DNA of 7,091 bases from Candidatus Latescibacterota bacterium (GTDB lineage Bacteria > Latescibacterota > MVCY01): the NCBI GenBank assembly GCA_030669445.1, contig DAOVDP010000058.1:1-7091 (forward strand), read 5' to 3'. Under the pieces are notes generated by a model that saw only the letters and a program-made list of their open reading frames with translations, was not told where the DNA came from and did no database searches. A program made the position numbers and the translations under genes. Positions 1 through 5,145 of this stretch are shown here, piece by piece (position 1 is the first letter of the stretch; each line of letters begins with the position of its first letter).

Positions 1-2646
1 ATAGACGAAGCCAGATTAGAGGCCAGAGCCCTCTCCGTAGAGCAGGTGGTTAATGTGCTCCGGTTTGGAAACCTGAATCTGCCCGCAGGTCGCATTACGA
101 AGGGATATAGGGAATTTTTAGTGAGGTCTATGGGGGAATACCAGAATGTAGATGAAATCGCCCATACTATTGTGGGCATCGCTCCCGGAGAAGGGACGCC
201 GATCTATCTGAAGGATATCGCAGAGGTGGCCGATGCGCACCAGGAGGTCCGAAGCTACGGCAGAACCCAAAAGAGGGACAGCATTATCCTTATGATCAGC
301 AAGCAATCCGGGGCAAATACCCTCAAAGTGGGCAATAGGGTAAAAAAGGAGCTCGATGAGATCAAGCGGATCCTTCCTGCCAGCGTCCACTTTCATCTCT
401 TCTGGGATCAATCGGAGGTTATCAGCAAGGTCACCAGCCGAACGGGTAGCAATGCAGCGGTTGGAGGGGTACTGGCGGTGTTGATGATCTTCTTTTTTCT
501 GAGGAGCTGGCGGCCCACAGTGACGATTACCTTGGCAATTCCGCTCTCCATCATCGCCACTTTCATCGCCATCTATTTTGCTGGCTATACATTGAACCTG
601 ATGACCTTAGCGGGACTTGCGTTGGGCGTCGGGATGTTGGTGGATAATGCAATTGTGGTGATCGAGAACATATTCCGCCATTTGGAGGAGGGCGAAGACA
701 GAAACACGGCGGCAAAGGGGGGCGCCCGAGAGGTCGGGATGGCGATCACCGCTTCTACCCTGACCACTATGACGGTCTTTCTTCCAATGGTATTCGCCAG
801 CGGCATAGCAGGGAAGTTGTCCAGGGGGTTAGCTCTGACGATCTCCTTTGCCCTGTTTGCCTCCCTGTTTGTGGCGCTGACTTTGGTTCCTATGTTGGCC
901 TCGGTCATTTTCAAGAAGCGGAAGAAGGAAGAGTATCGAAAGCGTTTCGGCGAGGCCCAGTTTGAGGGGATCAAGGAGCGATACCGGAGGTTCTTGAGCT
1001 GGTCGCTCTCCCACAGGAAGATCGTGTTGGGCATAACAGGGGGGGCTTTTGTGGTCAGCCTATGTCTGATCCCCGTTGTGGGAACAGAGTTTATGCCTGG
1101 ATCGGATCAGCCCTTTGTGACCTTGACGGTCGAGATGCCAGTGGGCACCTCGCTTGAGGAGACCAACAGAGTGGTCGAGAAGATTGAGGACCTTCTAACG
1201 CAGGAGGAAGGTGTCGAAACGGTCGGTGCGTTCGGAGGACTCTCCGAGGCGACGAAGATGGACGTGGCCTTTGGAACGAGTGAGGCGGGCGTCCATGTAG
1301 GGCAAGTATCGGCAATGTTATTCGACAAAAAGGAGAGAAAGCGCTCCAACGCTGAGATTATGGATGCTGTTCGTTTTAAGCTCCCCAGGGTTGAGGGAGC
1401 CCGGTTCGAGTTTATGGACATCGGCAAGCAGATGATGGGGGGAGGAGGGCTGGCTCCTGTGGAGATCAAGGTGTTCGGGAAAGATATTGCCAAGCTGAGG
1501 GAGATCTCCGAAAGGATCGCCCGCAAGATAGAAGACATAGAGGGGCTTCGAGACCTCGATACCACTTTAAGGGAAGGGAAACCAGAGCTTCGGATCCGGA
1601 TAGATAAGGAAAGAGCGGGCAGGGTTGGTCTGACCGTCGGGCAGGTGGCCGGGACGATTCAGACTGCGATGCAGGGGAGGATTGCAGGTCAATTGAGGAG
1701 CGGGGGAGACGAGTTTGACATTCGGGTCAAGTTCAGAGAAAGCGATCGCTCCAGTATCGAGGACATTGAGCGTTTGACCGTTCTTTCCCCACTTGGCGCT
1801 CGAGTTCCCTTAACACAGTTGGCCAGACTTCAATATGATGAAGGTCCAGTTAAGATAAGTAGGGAAGATCGATCCAGGATAGTCTCGATCACGGCAAATA
1901 CTTTCTCGGGGAAGCGAGACTTTGGAGGAGCAATGAGGAACTTGCTTAGGTTCAAGTTCGGAGAAGCCTTAAGAGACCTTCGGGGAAGGGACCTGGGTGC
2001 GATCATGAAGGATGTGAAAGCGAAGATAAAATCGGAGATGGGAACTCTACCCTCCGGTTATTTTATGGAGTTCGGCGGGGACTACCAGCAGATGATGGAA
2101 ACGTTTGTGGTGTTAGGGGCTGCCTTAGCTTTAGCGATTCTGTTGGTCTATATGGTGATGGCTGCCGCCTTTGAATCCTTCACGCATCCCTTGGTGATTA
2201 TGTTTACGATGCCGTTGGCTGTGATCGGTGTGGTCCTGATCTTGTTGATCACCGGAAAGACGATTTCCCTGGTCTCCCTTATGGGGGTGATCATCTTAGC
2301 CGGGATCGTAGTCAACAATGGGATCGTCCTGATTGATTATGTCAACCAATTGCGAAGACGTGGCGTGGAACAGCACCAGGCCTTGATCCAGGCGGGTGCA
2401 ACCAGGCTGCGTCCCATCTTGATCACTTCTGGAACGACGATTTTGGGGATGATCCCGATGGCGCTTTCCACCTCCGAGGGTGCGGAGATGCGCAGTCCTA
2501 TCGCGCTGACCGTGATCGGGGGGTTGATTACGGCGACCGTGCTTACCTTAGTGATCATCCCGGTGGTGTACAGCATTGTAGATCGTATCAGCTATAAGAC
2601 CAGCAAGAAGGCGATGAAGATGCTGCATGGGAAAGAAGGAACGTGA
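1..2646 (+). CDS. RND-family efflux transporter, inner-membrane subunit (HAE type), 5'-truncated by the window edge
   Basis: This is the proton-driven inner-membrane pump of a tripartite efflux system, which normally works with a periplasmic adaptor and an outer-membrane channel. The frame is open from base 1, so the apparent GTG start at 46 is internal. 881 codons are visible; the family is usually about 1,030-1,050 residues, so roughly the first 150-170, including TM1, lie upstream. Seen in order: porter-domain sequence ending in LNLPAGRI, TM2-TM4 at about codons 151-223, TM5-TM6 at about 255-305, a basic cytoplasmic linker, TM7 at about 341-360, the second porter half, and the last TM bundle from about 701 to 860. 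The TM4 relay motif reads GMLVDNAIVVIENI, with Asp215 kept and Asn216 where AcrB has a second Asp. The second-half equivalent is VVNNGIVLIDY (Asn772-Asn773), where AcrB has its Lys940 region. Substrate cannot be told. A possible short internal duplication lies near codons 640-672. The gene ends at TGA just before a strong terminator, so it is the last gene of its operon. Confidence 0.95.
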   Translation: MDEARLEARALSVEQVVNVLRFGNLNLPAGRITKGYREFLVRSMGEYQNVDEIAHTIVGIAPGEGTPIYLKDIAEVADAHQEVRSYGRTQKRDSIILMISKQSGANTLKVGNRVKKELDEIKRILPASVHFHLFWDQSEVISKVTSRTGSNAAVGGVLAVLMIFFFLRSWRPTVTITLAIPLSIIATFIAIYFAGYTLNLMTLAGLALGVGMLVDNAIVVIENIFRHLEEGEDRNTAAKGGAREVGMAITASTLTTMTVFLPMVFASGIAGKLSRGLALTISFALFASLFVALTLVPMLASVIFKKRKKEEYRKRFGEAQFEGIKERYRRFLSWSLSHRKIVLGITGGAFVVSLCLIPVVGTEFMPGSDQPFVTLTVEMPVGTSLEETNRVVEKIEDLLTQEEGVETVGAFGGLSEATKMDVAFGTSEAGVHVGQVSAMLFDKKERKRSNAEIMDAVRFKLPRVEGARFEFMDIGKQMMGGGGLAPVEIKVFGKDIAKLREISERIARKIEDIEGLRDLDTTLREGKPELRIRIDKERAGRVGLTVGQVAGTIQTAMQGRIAGQLRSGGDEFDIRVKFRESDRSSIEDIERLTVLSPLGARVPLTQLARLQYDEGPVKISREDRSRIVSITANTFSGKRDFGGAMRNLLRFKFGEALRDLRGRDLGAIMKDVKAKIKSEMGTLPSGYFMEFGGDYQQMMETFVVLGAALALAILLVYMVMAAAFESFTHPLVIMFTMPLAVIGVVLILLITGKTISLVSLMGVIILAGIVVNNGIVLIDYVNQLRRRGVEQHQALIQAGATRLRPILITSGTTILGMIPMALSTSEGAEMRSPIALTVIGGLITATVLTLVIIPVVYSIVDRISYKTSKKAMKMLHGKEGT

Positions 2647-2663
2647 TAAAACTCAATTTCAGG

Positions 2664-2697
2664 GTGGGTTGGATTATATGATCCAACCCACTTTTTT
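2664..2697 (+). terminator. Rho-independent terminator after the RND gene
   Basis: A perfect 11-bp inverted repeat has left arm GTGGGTTGGAT (2664-2674) and right arm ATCCAACCCAC (2681-2691), separated by the 6-nt loop TATATG and followed at once by six T residues (2692-2697). It begins 17 nt after the pump's stop codon, so it closes that transcription unit and separates it from the dehydrogenase region downstream. Confidence 0.95.
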
Positions 2698-2746
2698 GTT
2701 CTTACAGGACATAGTAGTTTTTTGAAAAAAACTCCTACCTTTTTCA

Positions 2747-2774
2747 TTGACTCTGGGAGTGTTTGTAGTATATT
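2747..2774 (+). promoter_or_regulatory. Sigma70-type promoter of the dehydrogenase unit
   Basis: A -35 box TTGACT (2747-2752) and a -10 box TATATT (2769-2774) are separated by 16 nt, in AT-rich DNA just downstream of the terminator. Transcription would start near 2781, giving a leader of about 78 nt before the ATG at 2859. A small inverted repeat, CTCCG-GCT-CGGAG (2784-2796), falls just after the predicted start and could be an operator half-site pair or a minor hairpin. The rest of 2698-2858 shows no gene. Confidence 0.6.
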
Positions 2775-2858
2775 TGTTACTTACTCCGGCTCGGAGAGAA
2801 CGCTGGCACAAGCTACAGACGAACTTGATAACTCTTTTTCAAGAAAGAACTAAAAGTG

Positions 2859-3318
2859 ATGAAGTTTGATTTTCTCTCTCCCACTTTTGTCCGTTTTGGG
2901 AGTGGTGTTTTAGAAACAACGGGGCAGGAAACCTGTAAAATAGGCCGAAAGGTCCTGCTGGTCACTGGCAAAAGCTCCTCCAAGAAAAGCGGCAGCCTAA
3001 AGAGGGTAGAGAAGCTGCTAAAAAGGGAAAACCTGGAGATTGTCCTATTCGACCAGGTAGAGCAGAATCCAAGCGTAGAGACTGTTGAGGTTGGGGCCGG
3101 AGTAGCACGCGAGGCAGGCTGCTTTTGCGGTAAGAGAATTAGCTGTAGACTTAGGAATGCCAGAAAACGCAGCCAAGGTAGGACTGAAGCTTGAAGATAT
3201 AAAAGGCATTGCCCAAAGTTTTATCCAGACCAAAAGGAGCTTTGGGGTGACTCCACGCTACCCGGATATAAACGAGGTTGAGACAATTTACCTTAAATCT
3301 TTTCGAGGCGAAATATAA
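2859..3318 (+). pseudogene. Iron-containing alcohol dehydrogenase with a large internal deletion and frame change
   Basis: Two pieces of one group III (Fe-dependent) alcohol dehydrogenase lie end to end. The N-terminal piece (2859-3122, 88 codons) starts MKFDFLSPTFVRFGSG and carries the family-like stretches KVLLVTGKSSSKKSG and VEQNPSVETV, stopping at EAGC, just before where the GGGS nucleotide-binding loop is expected. From about 3121 the match moves to the +1 frame and resumes as AFAVRELAVDLGMPEN, continuing to IYLKSFRGEI and the TAA at 3316-3318. That matches the extreme C-terminus of the family. Intact members are about 380-400 residues; about 153 remain, so some 220-240 codons are gone, including the glycine loop and all metal ligands. 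Read without a shift, the first frame ends at 3194 in an unrelated tail. The enzyme cannot be active. ATG 2859 is preferred to the GTG at 2856; neither has a good ribosome binding site. The cause could be a real deletion or, less likely, an assembly join. Confidence 0.85.
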
Positions 3319-3345
3319 CTTTTTCTTGAGAGCTGACACCTAAAG

Positions 3346-4455
3346 ATGACTAAGCTATTTGTCTCTCCTGGGCGCTACATTCAGGAGAAAGGGGTAATTC
3401 AACATATTGGCAGATTCGCGCTCCCACTGGGGCAGAGGCCGTTTGTTTTAGGTGATGAGACGGTCTTCTCCGCTGTTAAGGGTGCCTGTGTAAAGAGCTT
3501 CAGCCAGGTGCATCTGATTCCTATATTTGAGCTGTTCGGCGGCGAATGCTGTTGGGAGGAAATTCATCGCTTAGTAAGTTTGGTAAGAGAAACAAAGGTG
3601 GATGTGATTGTGGGCACAGGAGGGGGCAAGGCATTAGACACAGCAAAGACAGTAGCCTGCCACACTGGTTTGCCCATTATCACTGTCCCTACCAGTGCCG
3701 CCACCTGTTCTGCATGGTCTAACATCTCCCCTGTTTACACTCCGGATGGGCTCTACATAGAGACCTTAGACTTGAACGAGAACCCCGAGGTGACTTTGGT
3801 AGATCCCGAGATAATCGCTCAAGCCCCAATAAGACTTCTCTGCGCAGGAATGGGTGACAGCTTAGCCAAGTGGTATGAGTCCAGGGTAAGTACTCAGAAG
3901 ATTGAGATAGATCCCCCTACCGAGATTGCCCTGAGTTTGGCGGAGATGGCTCGGGAGAGAATTTTCCGCCACGGATTAAAAGCAAAGCAAGACGCAAACA
4001 GGAATCTTTGTTCACAGCAGTTGGAGGAGATTACCTACAATAATATTCTGATAACAGGCCTAATTGGAGGTCTGGGAGGAGAGAAATGCCGCAGTGCCGC
4101 TGCCCACGCCATAAATTACGGGATAAGGGTTCTGGAACCCACCCGCCGCTTCCTCCATGGGGAAATAGTGAGCTTCGGGATAGTGGTTCAACTTATTATG
4201 GAAAGAGAAAATGCTTCATCGGGCCAGAAGGAGATGATAGACCAGGAGATAGAGAAATTGATGAACCTTTATTCTGACCTGGAATTACCTCTTACCCTCT
4301 CAGAGATAGGTCTTTCAGATTTTGACTCCCAACAACTGAAGGCAGCGACAAGAAAAATCTGCAAGAAAGGCAGCTCCATTCACCGGCTGCCTTTTCCTGT
4401 TAGTGAAGAGATGGTCTACGATGCCCTTTTAGAAACCGATAGACAGGGCGGATAG
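3346..4455 (+). CDS. GldA/HcxA-like metal-dependent NAD(P) alcohol/hydroxyacid dehydrogenase
   Basis: A full-length (369 aa) cytoplasmic enzyme of the glycerol-dehydrogenase branch of the iron-containing alcohol dehydrogenases, which oxidise an alcohol or reduce a carbonyl using NAD(P). The N-terminal Rossmann-like half carries GTGGGKALDTAK (residues 90-101) for nucleotide binding and TVPTSAATCSAWS (113-125). The helical C-terminal half carries GMGDSLAKWYES (Asp171), SAAAHAINYG (His254) and FLHGEIVSFG (His271). These three match the Asp/His/His metal ligands known in glycerol dehydrogenase. The AATCSAW, LAKWYE and AAAHA motifs and the FLHG/YG-type ending resemble E. coli HcxA (YbdH), a hydroxycarboxylate dehydrogenase, more than GldA as I recall them. 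Substrate is therefore uncertain: glycerol, 2-oxo/2-hydroxy acids, or another polyol. The ATG at 3346 lies 27 nt after the broken dehydrogenase and has only a weak GAGAG (3328-3332) upstream. It probably shares the promoter at 2747. The product shows no truncation or missing key residue. Confidence 0.88.
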   Translation: MTKLFVSPGRYIQEKGVIQHIGRFALPLGQRPFVLGDETVFSAVKGACVKSFSQVHLIPIFELFGGECCWEEIHRLVSLVRETKVDVIVGTGGGKALDTAKTVACHTGLPIITVPTSAATCSAWSNISPVYTPDGLYIETLDLNENPEVTLVDPEIIAQAPIRLLCAGMGDSLAKWYESRVSTQKIEIDPPTEIALSLAEMARERIFRHGLKAKQDANRNLCSQQLEEITYNNILITGLIGGLGGEKCRSAAAHAINYGIRVLEPTRRFLHGEIVSFGIVVQLIMERENASSGQKEMIDQEIEKLMNLYSDLELPLTLSEIGLSDFDSQQLKAATRKICKKGSSIHRLPFPVSEEMVYDALLETDRQGG

Positions 4456-4478
4456 TTTATTTGAACTAATGTAGAGTG

Positions 4479-4485
4479 AGGAGGT
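4479..4485 (+). promoter_or_regulatory. Strong ribosome binding site AGGAGGT for the zinc-ribbon gene
   Basis: AGGAGGT lies 7 nt before the ATG at 4493. It is the best Shine-Dalgarno match in the window and fixes the start of a 55-codon gene that is too short to stand out on length alone. Confidence 0.85.
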
Positions 4486-4492
4486 ATAAGCA

Positions 4493-4660
4493 ATGTTGGA
4501 CAAAGAGCTGTTAGACATCCTTGCCTGTCCCAAATGCAAGGGTGACCTGGAATACGATCAGGAGAATCAGAGGTTGGTATGTTGGGCCTGCAAGCTTCGT
4601 TACCGGATCGAGGATGACATCCCGATTATGCTCATCGATGAGGCGGAGAAGTTTGAATAA
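4493..4660 (+). CDS. YcaR/UPF0434 (Trm112-like) small zinc-ribbon protein
   Basis: A 55-residue protein starting MLDKELLDILACPKCKGDL and ending DDIPIMLIDEAEKFE. The start motif (LL-x-I-L-A-C-P-x-C), the central CWAC and the closing IPIML are typical of the YcaR/UPF0434 family, relatives of eukaryotic and archaeal Trm112, which is a small partner that stabilises several methyltransferases. Cys12, Cys15, Cys30 and Cys33 form a complete four-cysteine zinc knuckle; E. coli YcaR has lost most of these, so this copy looks like the metal-binding form. The bacterial role is not settled, and a partner-protein function is inference. It lies 37 nt after the HcxA-like gene with no terminator between, so the two are probably cotranscribed. 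A longer overlapping reading in another frame (4521-4706) is only a shadow of this gene. Confidence 0.88.
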   Translation: MLDKELLDILACPKCKGDLEYDQENQRLVCWACKLRYRIEDDIPIMLIDEAEKFE

Positions 4661-4702
4661 CCTGTGGGTAAAAGTTTTTGAGCTCAATGTTATGATTTTT
4701 CC

Positions 4703-4731
4703 TTGACACTTCCCGTCCTATCTTTTATTTT
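4703..4731 (+). promoter_or_regulatory. Strong sigma70-type promoter with very short leader
   Basis: A consensus -35 TTGACA (4703-4708), a 17-nt spacer and a -10 TATTTT (4726-4731) form the best promoter in the window. Transcription would start near 4738, immediately before the AGGAG at 4740-4744, giving a leader of only about 14 nt for the gene starting at 4752. The tRNA-Val downstream may be read from the same promoter. No hairpin terminator is evident in 4661-4702. Confidence 0.75.
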
Positions 4732-4751
4732 AGCTTCACAGGAGCAATAAA

Positions 4752-5009
4752 ATGGCCAGGCATATTTCCAGGAAGACAGGATTGCCTTTTAGCAAAAGAA
4801 ACTGGAGGTTTTTCTTCCTTGGGTTGGGGGTGATACTCATTGGGTATATCTTCTTAAGTATTCCACCGGCTCAAGGGATATTTTCCCTCACCCTTGCCCC
4901 TATCCTTTTAGTGGTTGGCTACTGTGTCATAATTCCGGTAGCAATTCTACTCCGTGGCCACCGTGAAGCAGAAGTAAAGGAGTCAAGGGACAGGACTGAG
5001 AAGCAGTGA
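4752..5009 (+). CDS. Small two-helix membrane protein, DUF3098-like
   Basis: An 85-residue inner-membrane protein of unknown function. A short basic N-terminus (MARHISRKTGLPFSKRNWR) leads into a hydrophobic helix at about residues 19-36, a short loop with SIPPAQG, a second helix at about 43-67, and a charged C-terminal tail (LLRGHREAEVKESRDRTEKQ). The layout and the F-x-K-x-N-[WY] entry into helix 1 resemble DUF3098-type small proteins, which is a tentative family call only. By the positive-inside rule both ends should face the cytoplasm. AGGAG (4740-4744) sits 7 nt before the ATG, and a near-consensus promoter lies directly upstream, so expression is well supported. The tRNA gene begins 18 nt after the stop. 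Confidence 0.8.
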   Translation: MARHISRKTGLPFSKRNWRFFFLGLGVILIGYIFLSIPPAQGIFSLTLAPILLVVGYCVIIPVAILLRGHREAEVKESRDRTEKQ

Positions 5010-5027
5010 GTTTTTCTGTCCGTCAGT

Positions 5028-5104
5028 GGGCGATTAGCTCAGGGGTTCAGAGCGCCTGCCTTACAAGCAGGAGGCCGCCGGTTCAAATCCAGCATCGCCC
5101 ACCA
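5028..5104 (+). tRNA. tRNA-Val (anticodon UAC)
   Basis: A 77-nt cloverleaf folds as follows: acceptor stem GGGCGAT/ATCGCCC, perfect 7 bp (5028-5034 with 5094-5100); D stem GCTC/GAGC (5037-5040, 5050-5053) with loop AGGGGTTCA; anticodon stem CCTGC/GCAGG (5055-5059, 5067-5071) with loop CTTACAA, placing TAC at 5062-5064; variable loop AGGCC; T stem GCCGG/CCAGC (5077-5081, 5089-5093) with loop TTCAAAT. Discriminator A (5101) and an encoded CCA (5102-5104) follow. It decodes GUA and, with a modified U34, other valine codons. The T stem has one C·A mismatch (5079 with 5091), where GGC in the 3' arm would be expected. No dedicated promoter is seen, so it may be cut from the transcript of the small membrane gene. 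Confidence 0.95.
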
Positions 5105-5133
5105 GTTGCTTTTGGAGATCGGTTGAAATAGAA

Positions 5134-5138
5134 AGGAG
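5134..5138 (+). promoter_or_regulatory. Ribosome binding site fixing the start of the OPT-like gene
   Basis: AGGAG lies 7 nt before the ATG at 5146. It selects this start over an in-window ATG at 5139 that belongs to a different, short frame. Confidence 0.8.
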
Positions 5139-5145
5139 ATGGTGA

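Noticed and set aside
585..1034. Antisense open frames inside the RND gene (also 118-411, 829-1014, 1091-1315, 1107-1565 and 2337-2576 on the - strand)
   Set aside because: All lie opposite a clearly coding gene, have low-complexity or unfamiliar translations, and show no ribosome binding site; they mirror the codon use of the pump.
3045..3339. Two short - strand frames over the dehydrogenase remnant
   Set aside because: The + strand shows clear dehydrogenase similarity in two frames here; the antisense readings have no recognisable sequence.
4521..4706. 61-codon + strand frame overlapping the zinc-ribbon gene
   Set aside because: The overlapping frame from 4493 has a consensus ribosome binding site and a recognisable four-cysteine family sequence; this one has neither.
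4988..5021. Inverted repeat GGACAG ... CTGTCC before the tRNA, with a T-run nearby
   Set aside because: The 6-bp arms are 22 nt apart and the T-run lies inside the loop rather than after the stem, so it is not a convincing terminator or attachment site.
5028..5145. tRNA 3' end as an integration (att) site for a mobile element
   Set aside because: No integrase, no direct repeat of the tRNA 3' end and no phage-like gene is seen in the window; the gene downstream looks like an ordinary transporter.
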